From positions 1-40,822 of the forward strand of contig LNFE01000126.1 in assembly GCA_001464575.1 (NCBI GenBank): a DNA stretch of 40,822 bases. Direction: 5' to 3'. This DNA comes from Acidobacteria bacterium Ga0077553 (GTDB taxonomy: Bacteria > Acidobacteriota > Terriglobia > Bryobacterales > Bryobacteraceae). Both the position numbers and the translations under genes were made by a program. Each line of letters begins with the position of its first letter. Position 1 is the first letter of the stretch. Positions 1-6,731 of the stretch are shown piece by piece. The notes beneath the pieces are model-generated. The model had not been told where the DNA came from. It saw only the letters and a list, made by a program, of their open reading frames with translations, and searched no databases.

Positions 1-459
1 CCGCCCGCGGCCGCCGGGACCATTCCGACGCCGGCCATGGTGGGCGGGGTGAGGCTGAGCAGTGGCAGCGAGAGCAAGATTATCTGGCTGGTGGGTGGGG
101 TGCTGGTGTTCGGCCTGCTGGCGGCGTTTGTGGGGGTGAAACTCTCGCGGAACGACAACGTGGAATACCAGGCGGTGATGCAGGAAGACCTGGCCTTCAG
201 TGCGCAGGACGATTACTTCGCGGTGGTGCGCAAGCTGGGCGAACCGAAGAACGACCGCTGGAAGGAGCCGGCCACCGAGATGCAGTACCGGGCGCTGACC
301 TATCCCGACCGGCACTTGACCGTCATCCTGATGGGCACGGAGCGCAACAACGCGCTCTACATTGGCGCGATGAACGATAATTGGCGGCCGGTGCACACCG
401 TGCTACACGCCGGACGCGGCAATACGCGCTCGTTGCTCGACCGGCTCAAGCGGTTCTGA
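1..459 (+). CDS. Membrane-anchored hypothetical protein, 5' end outside window
   Basis: The frame is open to the left edge, so the true start is probably upstream. An ATG exists at 37 but has no visible Shine-Dalgarno, and the residues before it (Pro/Ala-rich) read like a linker in a longer protein. One transmembrane segment lies about 17-40 residues after that ATG ([14 protein letters not shown]), followed by a soluble part of about 100 residues rich in charged and aromatic residues, ending in RLKRF. A single-pass protein with a short cytoplasmic head and an outside domain is the simplest reading. I do not recognise the family. It ends 25 bases before cstA on the same strand, so the two may be co-transcribed. 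Confidence 0.6.
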   Translation, partial: PPAAAGTIPTPAMVGGVRLSSGSESKIIWLVGGVLVFGLLAAFVGVKLSRNDNVEYQAVMQEDLAFSAQDDYFAVVRKLGEPKNDRWKEPATEMQYRALTYPDRHLTVILMGTERNNALYIGAMNDNWRPVHTVLHAGRGNTRSLLDRLKRF

Positions 460-484
460 GCAGCGCAACGATACACTGTTCAAG

Positions 485-2506
485 ATGAACAAATTGACTG
501 GGCATGTCCTGGGCGGCCTCTGCGCCGTGGTGGGGGCATTCGCACTGGCGGGAATCGCGCTGAACCGGGATGAACCCGTGAATTCCATGTGGCTGGTGGT
601 GGCCTCCGTTTGTGTGTACCTGACGGGCTACCGGTTCTACGCGAGCTGGATTGCGGCAAAGGTGATGACGCTGAATGACGAGCGCGCCACGCCGGCCGAG
701 CGGCTGCGGAACGGTCATGATTTTGAGCCGACGAATAAATGGATCGTGTTCGGCCACCACTTTGCGGCGATTGCGGGGCCGGGTCCACTGGTGGGGCCAA
801 CGTTGGCGGCGCAGTTCGGCTACCTGCCGGGCACGTTGTGGATCATCGCCGGGTGCGTGCTGGGCGGGGCGATTCAGGATTTTGTGGTGCTGTTCTGTTC
901 GGTGCGCCGGGATGGGAAATCGCTGGGGCAGATGGCGCGGGAAGAGATTGGCAAAGTCGGCGGCATGACAGCGTTGATCACCGTGCTGCTGATCATGATT
1001 ATTCTGCTGGCCGTGGTGGCGCTGGTGGTGGTGAACGCGCTGAACCATTCGCCATGGGGCACGTTCACGATTGCGGCCACGATGCCGATTGCCATCTTCA
1101 TGGGCTTGTACTTGCGGTACTTCCGGCCGGGCCGAGTGCTGGAGGTGTCGCTGATCGGCTTCCTGATGATTCTGGGGTCGATCTTCGCGGGCGAGTGGGT
1201 TTCGACCTCGCCGACGTGGGCACCGGTGTTTACGATTTCAGCCATCGGGTTGGCGTGGAGCGTGATTGCTTACGGGTTTGCGGCGAGCGCACTGCCGGTG
1301 TGGCTGTTGCTGGCGCCGCGCGACTACCTCAGCACGTTCGTTAAGCTCGGGGTGGTGATGCTGCTGGCGGTGGGCATTCTGGTGGTGCAGCCGCAGATGC
1401 AGATGCCGGCCCTATCGCGGTTTATCGACGGCACGGGGCCGGTGTTCGCCGGGAGCGTGTTTCCGTTCTGCTTCATTACGATTGCCTGCGGGGCGATTAG
1501 CGGCTTCCATTCCCTGATCAGTTCCGGCACGACGCCGAAGATGATCGCGAAAGAGAGCCATATTCTGCCGGTGGGCTATGGCAGCATGCTACTCGAAGGC
1601 TTCGTCGGGATTATGGCAATGATTGCGGCCTGCGTGCTGGACCCGGGCGTATACTTCGCCATCAATTCGCCGGCGGGCGTTGTGGGCGCTACGGCGGAGG
1701 CGGCGGTTTCAACGATCACCGGCTGGGGCTTCCCGGTGACGGCGGAGACGATGGCGCAGTTGGCGAAATCCGTGGGCGAGGAGAGCCTGTTCTACCGGAC
1801 CGGCGGCGCGCCTTCGCTGGCCCTGGGCATGGCGCACATCTTCTCAAAGGGCGGGGGCGGCGAGGCGCTGCTCGGTTTCTGGTACCACTTCGCGATTATG
1901 TTCGAGGCGCTGTTTATTCTGACGGTGATCGACGCGGGGACGCGCGTGGGCCGGTTCATGCTGCAGGACCTGCTGGGACAGATCTACGCGCCGTTGGGGC
2001 GGACGAGTTGGATGCCGAGCGTGATCGGGTCGAGCGCAGCGATTGTGCTGAGCTGGGGCTATTTTCTGATCCAGGGCGTGCGCGATCCGCTGGGCGGCAT
2101 CAATAGCCTGTGGCCGCTGTTTGGCATCGCCAACCAATTGCTGGCCATCATTGCGCTGTGCGTGTGCACGACGGTGCTCGTGAAGATGCACCGGGCGAAG
2201 TACATGTGGATCACGCTGCTGCCGATGTGCTGGCTGATCACCGTGACGTTTACGGCGGCGTGGGAAAAGATCTTTTCGCCCTCGCCCCGCATTGGTTTCC
2301 TGGCCGCGGCGGAGAAGGCGACGAATCCGACGATTGTGTTTAACAATCAGCTGGATGCGGCACTTTGCGGACTGTTTTTAGTGCTGGTGACGACGATTCT
2401 GGTGGACTCGGGCCGGCAATGGATAGGGATCTTACGCGGCAGCCGGCCCGCCAACAGCATGGAGACCCCCTTCGTCGCCTCGCAGTTGCGGGCGGAGGAG
2501 GTCTGA
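485..2506 (+). CDS. cstA: Carbon starvation protein A family transporter (CstA)
   Basis: A polytopic inner-membrane protein of 673 residues, close to the roughly 700 of E. coli CstA and BtsT. Hydrophobic segments run through almost the whole length. The N-terminal region holds the family's conserved stretch around residues 98-130 ([17 protein letters not shown], then a Gly-rich segment ending GAIQDF), and a second conserved part lies near residues 340-360 ([16 protein letters not shown]). The family imports peptides or pyruvate, chiefly under nutrient limitation. The next gene starts on the last base of its stop codon, and that gene is the usual small CstA partner, which strengthens the call. 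Whether the substrate is peptide or pyruvate cannot be read from sequence. Confidence 0.95.
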   Translation: MNKLTGHVLGGLCAVVGAFALAGIALNRDEPVNSMWLVVASVCVYLTGYRFYASWIAAKVMTLNDERATPAERLRNGHDFEPTNKWIVFGHHFAAIAGPGPLVGPTLAAQFGYLPGTLWIIAGCVLGGAIQDFVVLFCSVRRDGKSLGQMAREEIGKVGGMTALITVLLIMIILLAVVALVVVNALNHSPWGTFTIAATMPIAIFMGLYLRYFRPGRVLEVSLIGFLMILGSIFAGEWVSTSPTWAPVFTISAIGLAWSVIAYGFAASALPVWLLLAPRDYLSTFVKLGVVMLLAVGILVVQPQMQMPALSRFIDGTGPVFAGSVFPFCFITIACGAISGFHSLISSGTTPKMIAKESHILPVGYGSMLLEGFVGIMAMIAACVLDPGVYFAINSPAGVVGATAEAAVSTITGWGFPVTAETMAQLAKSVGEESLFYRTGGAPSLALGMAHIFSKGGGGEALLGFWYHFAIMFEALFILTVIDAGTRVGRFMLQDLLGQIYAPLGRTSWMPSVIGSSAAIVLSWGYFLIQGVRDPLGGINSLWPLFGIANQLLAIIALCVCTTVLVKMHRAKYMWITLLPMCWLITVTFTAAWEKIFSPSPRIGFLAAAEKATNPTIVFNNQLDAALCGLFLVLVTTILVDSGRQWIGILRGSRPANSMETPFVASQLRAEEV

Positions 2507-2676
2507 TGCTGGGGCGGCTGTGGCGAAATTTGCTGGCGATTATCCGCGAGTTATCCGACGAGAACGCCTATGCGCGCCACTTGGCGCACCACGGGTGTTC
2601 GCATTCGGCGCAGGAGTACCGCCGCTTTCAGGCCGAACATTTTGGCCGGAAGTACAAACGCGCTCGATGTTGTTAG
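2506..2676 (+). CDS. ybdD: Small CstA-associated YbdD/YjiX family protein
   Basis: A 56-residue protein whose ATG overlaps the cstA stop by one base (TGATG), implying translational coupling. It shows the family pattern: an N-terminal amphipathic helix, then a Y-x-x-H-L-x-x-H-like stretch (YARHLAHHG), a YRRFQAEHF segment, and a C-terminal Arg-Cys-Cys. E. coli YbdD, encoded beside cstA, likewise ends in RCC, while some relatives end in Lys-Cys-Sec. Here both codons are TGT and are followed by TAG, so no selenocysteine is encoded. It probably helps CstA activity or assembly; the mechanism is not established. Confidence 0.88.
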   Translation: MLGRLWRNLLAIIRELSDENAYARHLAHHGCSHSAQEYRRFQAEHFGRKYKRARCC

Positions 2677-2692
2677 AGAGGGCTTTGCGTGA

Positions 2693-2720
2693 GGGGGCAG
2701 CCAGAAATGAGGCAGCCCCC
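2693..2720. terminator. Hairpin between convergent ybdD and winged-helix genes
   Basis: GGGGGC-A-GCC (2693-2702), an 8-base loop (agaaatga), then GGC-A-GCCCCC (2711-2720). This gives nine G-C pairs with one A-A mismatch. It lies 17 bases past the ybdD stop and 26 bases before the stop of the convergent gene at 2747, so it could end transcription from either side. There is no T-run after it on the plus strand, so it is not a canonical intrinsic terminator. Confidence 0.5.
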
Positions 2721-2746
2721 CGGTTGCGGGAGGGATAAGAGCGGAA

Positions 2747-3025
2747 TTAAGCGGTTAGGGGAACCCAGCAGTAGCCGTGGCGGAGGACGGTTTGAATTTC
2801 GCCGCCCAAATTGAATAGTTTTACTTTCCTGCGCAAACGCTGCACGTGCACATCCAAGGTGCGGGTCCGAACGCCGCCCGTATAGCCCCAAATCGTTTGG
2901 AGCAGGAAATCCCGGGATAGGCAGTTGCCCGCATGCTGACGCAAAATCATCAGCAACTCGGACTCTTTTCTCGTCAAGTGGACGGAACCCAGGGTTTCAG
3001 GAAGCGTAGCTGTCGTTGTATCCAT
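2747..3025 (-). CDS. Stand-alone OmpR/PhoB-type winged-helix DNA-binding protein
   Basis: A 92-residue protein that consists almost entirely of a trans_reg_C (OmpR/PhoB C-terminal) domain. After about 12 variable residues come the beta-sheet and helix elements LTRKESELLMILRQHAG, the loop SRDFLLQTIWGY, the recognition-helix region RTRTLDVHVQRLRRKV, and the wing ending VLRHGYCW. No receiver domain precedes it. It could bind DNA without phosphorylation control or be the output half of a split regulator. The ATG at 3025 has a strong GAGGAG Shine-Dalgarno at about 3032-3037, which is buried in an inverted repeat (see 3030-3065). It lies downstream of the small gene at 3080-3409. Confidence 0.85.
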   Translation of the reverse strand: MDTTTATLPETLGSVHLTRKESELLMILRQHAGNCLSRDFLLQTIWGYTGGVRTRTLDVHVQRLRRKVKLFNLGGEIQTVLRHGYCWVPLTA

Positions 3026-3029
3026 GACA

Positions 3030-3065
3030 ATCTCCTCTATGCATGTAACGAAGGGCAGAGGAGAT
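3030..3065 (-). promoter_or_regulatory. Inverted repeat covering the RBS of the winged-helix gene
   Basis: On the minus strand ATCTCCTCT (3065-3057) and AGAGGAGAT (3038-3030) are perfect 9-base complements with an 18-base loop. The pairing extends outward by a G-T and a C-G pair. The second arm contains the only Shine-Dalgarno of the winged-helix gene, four bases before its ATG. In RNA the stem would hide the ribosome binding site; as DNA it could be an operator for a dimeric regulator. Confidence 0.6.
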
Positions 3066-3079
3066 CGGTTTCAAGTTTT

Positions 3080-3409
3080 CTACGCGGCCTGGATTTGGAC
3101 GAGCGGTACGATCTTTTTGCTGGTCATCGGGGCGACTTGGCCATCGGCTTCGAGGTAGGCCCACTGAAAGTCGTGTTCGTTGATGAGACAGTCGGGATGA
3201 GAGTACATCCGGCGAAAGGTTCGGCCTGCTTGTTCGGCGGTCACTGGCGGCGTGTTCCACGCACGAGCGGCAAGTAATGCCTTCACTCCAACACTGCTCC
3301 TGAAAAGAAGGTTGCATTCGGTCCATGCTCCTGAAGATGTCCCTGAGGGGATGTACCTTTGTAACCAATCTGGCGCGAGCGCGGTAGAGACCGGGGGTGG
3401 ACTTCTCAT
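3080..3409 (-). CDS. Small hypothetical protein
   Basis: A 109-residue frame if started at the ATG ending at 3409. Residues 28-109 look truly coding (mixed hydrophobic and charged, with segments WTECNLLFR, VGVKALLAARAW and NEHDFQWAYLEADG), while the first 20 residues are less convincing, so the start is uncertain. I recognise no family and see no signal peptide or membrane segment. It is 130 bases downstream of the glycosyltransferase gene and 54 bases upstream of the winged-helix gene. No good Shine-Dalgarno precedes the ATG; instead a G6/C6 hairpin lies 11 bases upstream. An overlapping frame at 2997-3368 is Ser/Arg/Pro-rich and was judged a shadow. Confidence 0.45.
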   Translation of the reverse strand: MRSPPPVSTALAPDWLQRYIPSGTSSGAWTECNLLFRSSVGVKALLAARAWNTPPVTAEQAGRTFRRMYSHPDCLINEHDFQWAYLEADGQVAPMTSKKIVPLVQIQAA

Positions 3410-3420
3410 AAATTTGATGC

Positions 3421-3436
3421 GGGGGGAAATCCCCCC
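3421..3436. repeat. GGGGGG-aaat-CCCCCC hairpin
   Basis: A perfect 6-bp all-GC inverted repeat with a four-base loop, in the 130-base gap between the glycosyltransferase stop and the start of the small gene at 3409. It may be a transcription pause or terminator after the glycosyltransferase, or it may affect translation of the next gene. No T-run follows on the minus strand. Confidence 0.4.
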
Positions 3437-3539
3437 ATTTGCGCCGGCGAAAGGAGGTACTTTTGGTCTAGCCGCCGAATTTTCGCTATTCCTTGGGGTT
3501 CGGAGCCAGATACGCCCAGATGCGGGGCTCTTCGCGCCA

Positions 3540-4619
3540 CTAGGACCGCTGGTACCGGCGAAAAAAGTCCCAACTTTTTTTGGCGCAATCCCCCCACTGG
3601 AAGTGGTCCCGCGCTCGTTTTTGCCCGGCCGCACCGAGTTGGGAGAGGGCACTGGCGAGTTCGGCGACGCTACGGGGGTCGACGTGGAGGGCGCCTTCGG
3701 CGGTGATTTCGGGGAGGCAGGAGGTGTTCGCAGTCAGCACCGGGACGCCGCAGGCCATCGCTTGGGCCACGGGGAAGCCAAACCCTTCATACAAAGAGGG
3801 ATAGGCGAAAACGGCGGCGGCCTTGGTGAGGGCGGGCAGATCGCGTTCGGCGACGTAGCCCAGGTAGCGGACGCCGGGCGGGCCGGACTGGATGCGCTGG
3901 GCGGTGGCGCCGGCTGCCCAGCCCATGGGGCCGGCGAGAACGAGGTCGTAGTCGTCGCGGCGGAGCTGGGCCCAGGCGTCGAGGAGGGTATCGAGGTTCT
4001 TGCGGGGCTCGACGGTGCCTAAATTGAGGACGAAGGGTTTGGTGAGGCCGAGGCGGGCGCGGACGGCGTCGGCCTCGGCGGTGGTGGCGCGGAAGAAGCG
4101 GTCGTCGACGCCGGAGTGGATGGTGACGACTTTATCGGGGTGGAGGCCGAGGAGGCGGATGGCGTCCTGGCGGGTGTTTTCGCTGACCGCGATGAGGCCG
4201 TCGGCCTTGGCGGCGATTTGGGCGGCGAAGCGCTTGTCGGCTTCGACGTTGGCGGGGGTGTGGAGCTCTGGCATGAGCCAGCAGGTGAGGTCGTGGAGGG
4301 TGGAAGTGAGGGCCATGCCGGGGACGGGATGGTGGACCTGATTGGTGGCGTGGAAGACATCGGCGCGGCGGTTAGCGAGCCGCATGAGCCAGCCGGGGCC
4401 GTAGTTGGAGCCGAGGAGGAGGGCGATGCGCGGGACGGTTTGCCAGGGGGTGAGGGTGGATTGCTCGTGGGTGAGGTCGCCGATTTGGTCGAGGAAGGGG
4501 AAGGGGGATATGCGATGGCCGGCGCCGGTTTGGCGGAGGGCGACGATCCAGTGGTAGAGGTAGTTTTTTACGCCGGCGCTGCGGAGGAGGAGCGGGGAGG
4601 CGTCGACGGCCAGGTGCAT
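3540..4619 (-). CDS. GT4 family glycosyltransferase
   Basis: A 359-residue GT-B fold enzyme expected to transfer a sugar from a nucleotide-sugar donor, at the cytoplasmic side of the membrane. The N-terminal Rossmann half begins DASPLLLRSAGVKNY. The C-terminal half has the usual linker FVLNLGTVEPRKNLD (residues 196-210), the LVLAGPMGW strand (227-234), and the donor-site region YPSLYEGFGFPVAQAMACG (273-291). In the EX7E motif the first Glu is E278 but the second position is Q286, which is unusual. The C-terminus ends FRRYQRS. It is 14 bases downstream of the unknown gene at 4634-5419 on the same strand. Acceptor and sugar are unknown; cell-surface glycan synthesis is an inference. Confidence 0.88.
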   Translation of the reverse strand: MHLAVDASPLLLRSAGVKNYLYHWIVALRQTGAGHRISPFPFLDQIGDLTHEQSTLTPWQTVPRIALLLGSNYGPGWLMRLANRRADVFHATNQVHHPVPGMALTSTLHDLTCWLMPELHTPANVEADKRFAAQIAAKADGLIAVSENTRQDAIRLLGLHPDKVVTIHSGVDDRFFRATTAEADAVRARLGLTKPFVLNLGTVEPRKNLDTLLDAWAQLRRDDYDLVLAGPMGWAAGATAQRIQSGPPGVRYLGYVAERDLPALTKAAAVFAYPSLYEGFGFPVAQAMACGVPVLTANTSCLPEITAEGALHVDPRSVAELASALSQLGAAGQKRARDHFQWGDCAKKSWDFFRRYQRS

Positions 4620-4633
4620 GAGGTTCTCTCATG

Positions 4634-5419
4634 CTAACGCGGCGGTTGCTGTAGCTCCCAGCGCTTGGCCCAGTCGGGGGCTTCGATGGGCTCAAACTGA
4701 TCGTCGTCCAGGTTGAGCAGTTCGGTCCATGTCTGATCCTCTTGGAGGACCTGCAGGCGACCGCCGAAGGTGGCGGCGAGGCGGCCCTGATGGTCCCAGT
4801 CGGCCCAGTTCGCGGGGATCGGCAGGAGTTCCTCGCCGGTCGCGCGCTCGAGGGTGTAGCCGCGGCGTCTGGGATGGCGGCGCAGGACACGGTCGGCGCG
4901 GCGTTTGATCGCGCTTTCGTCGGGCAGGTCGATCCAGCCTTGCTGCCAAGCGGGTTTCGCGGTCTTGCGCGGGTCGCGAAAGTGCAGGGCGCTCCGCTCC
5001 AGGACTTGGAGAGGGCCGGGCGGATGGAGGGGGTGATGGGTCAGGCCGGGCCTAAAGCAGGATGTATCCACGACTACGGTCTGGTTATCAAGAAAGGCAC
5101 CGCCGCCGCCCCAGCAGTCGCCCATAGGCCACAGTGCTAAGGCGGTCAGATAGGGCGCATAGCTCACCGCCGTCCACGTTCCACCGTAGGCCGAATCGAA
5201 TTCGCGAACCCTGGACTTGCCCGCGAAATATAGGAACAGGCGCCCGTCCGGCGACAGGTCACAACGCTCTGGATAGAAGCTGCCTCGGAACCACTGTCCT
5301 CTCTGGAATTGATCCTGGCCGGTCTCCCAACGAACCACGCGCCACAGCTTGGTGGGCCCCCGCCGCAGGATTACCGCAACGGGAGCCTCGCGGGCCATTA
5401 CAACAAAGAGGCGGGCCAT
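4634..5419 (-). CDS. Hypothetical protein, possibly beta-propeller-like
   Basis: A 261-residue soluble protein of no family I recognise. Its ATG follows directly on the TAA of the aminotransferase gene (5420-5422), so translation is probably coupled. Short beta-rich pieces such as CDLSPDGRLFLYFAG (residues 53-67) resemble TolB/WD40-like blades, and a repeat-like GRLAATFGGRLQVLQ lies near residue 219, but no clear blade series is visible. There is no signal peptide. Rich in Trp and Arg. Its place between an aminotransferase-like gene and a glycosyltransferase gives no firm functional hint. Confidence 0.7.
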   Translation of the reverse strand: MARLFVVMAREAPVAVILRRGPTKLWRVVRWETGQDQFQRGQWFRGSFYPERCDLSPDGRLFLYFAGKSRVREFDSAYGGTWTAVSYAPYLTALALWPMGDCWGGGGAFLDNQTVVVDTSCFRPGLTHHPLHPPGPLQVLERSALHFRDPRKTAKPAWQQGWIDLPDESAIKRRADRVLRRHPRRRGYTLERATGEELLPIPANWADWDHQGRLAATFGGRLQVLQEDQTWTELLNLDDDQFEPIEAPDWAKRWELQQPPR

Positions 5420-6715
5420 TTAGGCGAGTTTGCCACGCTTGATGATCTTCTCCATAATCTCGGCGAAGGTATCGACCTCCTCAAGAGTCGTGTAGACGTT
5501 CGGCGTCACCCGGAGCCCTTCGTACTCGCCCTTGGCCCCGGTGGGCACGACCAGAATCCGGTGTTTCTCGAGCAGATGCTTGGCCAAGTCAGCCGCCTTG
5601 AAGCCATCCACCGAAATCAGGCCGATGCCGCAGCTCATCTCGGGGTCATCGCTCGTGAGTAGCTTCACGCCGGGCAAGTCGCGGAGACGCGCCGACCAGC
5701 GTTTCCGCAGATAGCGAAAGCGTGCCGCCTTCCGCTCGACGCCAATCGACTCGTGGAACGTCAACGCCTCCGTAATCGCATTCCGCTGCGAGGCGGGGTG
5801 GGTCCCGATCTCCTCGAACTTCCGGATGTTGTTGTCCATGTGCTTGCCGGCCGCCATCAATGGCCAGATCTTCCCGATCTTCTCTTTCCGCACATACAGG
5901 AAGCCGGTTCCCACGGGCGCCAGCACCCACTTATGCAGGCTGGTGCCGTAGTAGTCGCAATCGAGCTCATCCCGCGTGAACGGGAACTGCGCGAAGGCAT
6001 GCGCCCCGTCAACCACCGTTTCAATGCCGCGGGCGCGCGCCATCTGGCAAATCTTCCGGACGGGGAAAATCTGCCCGGAACGGTTCGTAATGTGGCAGAT
6101 ATGAATCACCTTGGTCTTGGCCGTGATGCCCTTCTCAATCCGGTCAGCCAAATCGTCGAGCGACGGCGGCGGCACCGGGAACGGAATCTGCTTCAGCACA
6201 ATGCCTTCGCGCCGGACCCGCTGCTCCCACGTCGTGATCATGCGGGGGTAGTCCTGATTGGTCGTCAGCACCTCGTCGCCAGCCTTCAGGTCCATGCCCA
6301 TCTGGACGATCTCGAGCGCCTCGGAGGCGTTGCGCGTGATCGCCATCTCCTCGGTGTCGCAACCGAAAGATTTCGCCAGGCGGCGGCGGACGGTTTCAAT
6401 CTCCGGGCCCAGCACGCCCCACATGAAATGGGACGGGCCCATGTTGGAGATTTCGAGATAGCGCTTCTCGGTCTCCATGACGATCTTCGGCGACGGCGAG
6501 ACGCCGCCGTTGTTCAGGTTAATCAGGTTCCGGTCCACGGTGAAAGCGTGTCGGATGTTCAGCCAGAAATCTTCGTCCACCGCGACGGAGTCGGCGGGCC
6601 GGCCAAACGTGGTCTGCGTCGCGGACTGCGCACGCAGGAGAGCATCGTTCTGAAAAGCAGCGGCTACAAGGGCGCCAGCCTGAGTCATATTCTTGAACAG
6701 GTCACGGCGTTGCAT
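5420..6715 (-). CDS. Tat-exported class V aminotransferase-like PLP enzyme
   Basis: A 431-residue fold-type I PLP protein of the class V aminotransferase / isopenicillin-N-epimerase-like group. After the signal region come INLNNGGVSPSP (about 65-76), the cofactor region NASEALEIV (about 127-135), VDGAHAFAQ (about 236-244) with its PLP-contacting Asp, and SLHKW with the Schiff-base lysine at K262. The N-terminus QRRDLFKNMTQAGALVAAA looks like a twin-arginine signal, which fits a protein that must bind PLP before export. Reaction and substrate are unknown; epimerase, desulfurase or aminotransferase activity are all possible. It heads the minus-strand run that leads to the glycosyltransferase, and its ATG is only 16 bases from that of the divergent hydrolase. 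Confidence 0.87.
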   Translation of the reverse strand: MQRRDLFKNMTQAGALVAAAFQNDALLRAQSATQTTFGRPADSVAVDEDFWLNIRHAFTVDRNLINLNNGGVSPSPKIVMETEKRYLEISNMGPSHFMWGVLGPEIETVRRRLAKSFGCDTEEMAITRNASEALEIVQMGMDLKAGDEVLTTNQDYPRMITTWEQRVRREGIVLKQIPFPVPPPSLDDLADRIEKGITAKTKVIHICHITNRSGQIFPVRKICQMARARGIETVVDGAHAFAQFPFTRDELDCDYYGTSLHKWVLAPVGTGFLYVRKEKIGKIWPLMAAGKHMDNNIRKFEEIGTHPASQRNAITEALTFHESIGVERKAARFRYLRKRWSARLRDLPGVKLLTSDDPEMSCGIGLISVDGFKAADLAKHLLEKHRILVVPTGAKGEYEGLRVTPNVYTTLEEVDTFAEIMEKIIKRGKLA

Positions 6716-6731
6716 TCATATACGATAAATC

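Noticed and set aside
2670..2676. Selenocysteine codon at the end of ybdD
   Set aside because: The last codons are TGT TGT TAG, not TGA.
2997..3368. Alternative 123-codon gene overlapping the small gene and the winged-helix gene
   Set aside because: Arg/Ser/Pro-rich and overlaps the start of a clearly recognised domain.
3424..3600. CRISPR-like or transposon-end repeats from the shared AATCCCCCCA and CCGGCGAAA words
   Set aside because: Short, few and irregularly spaced; consistent with chance in GC-rich sequence.
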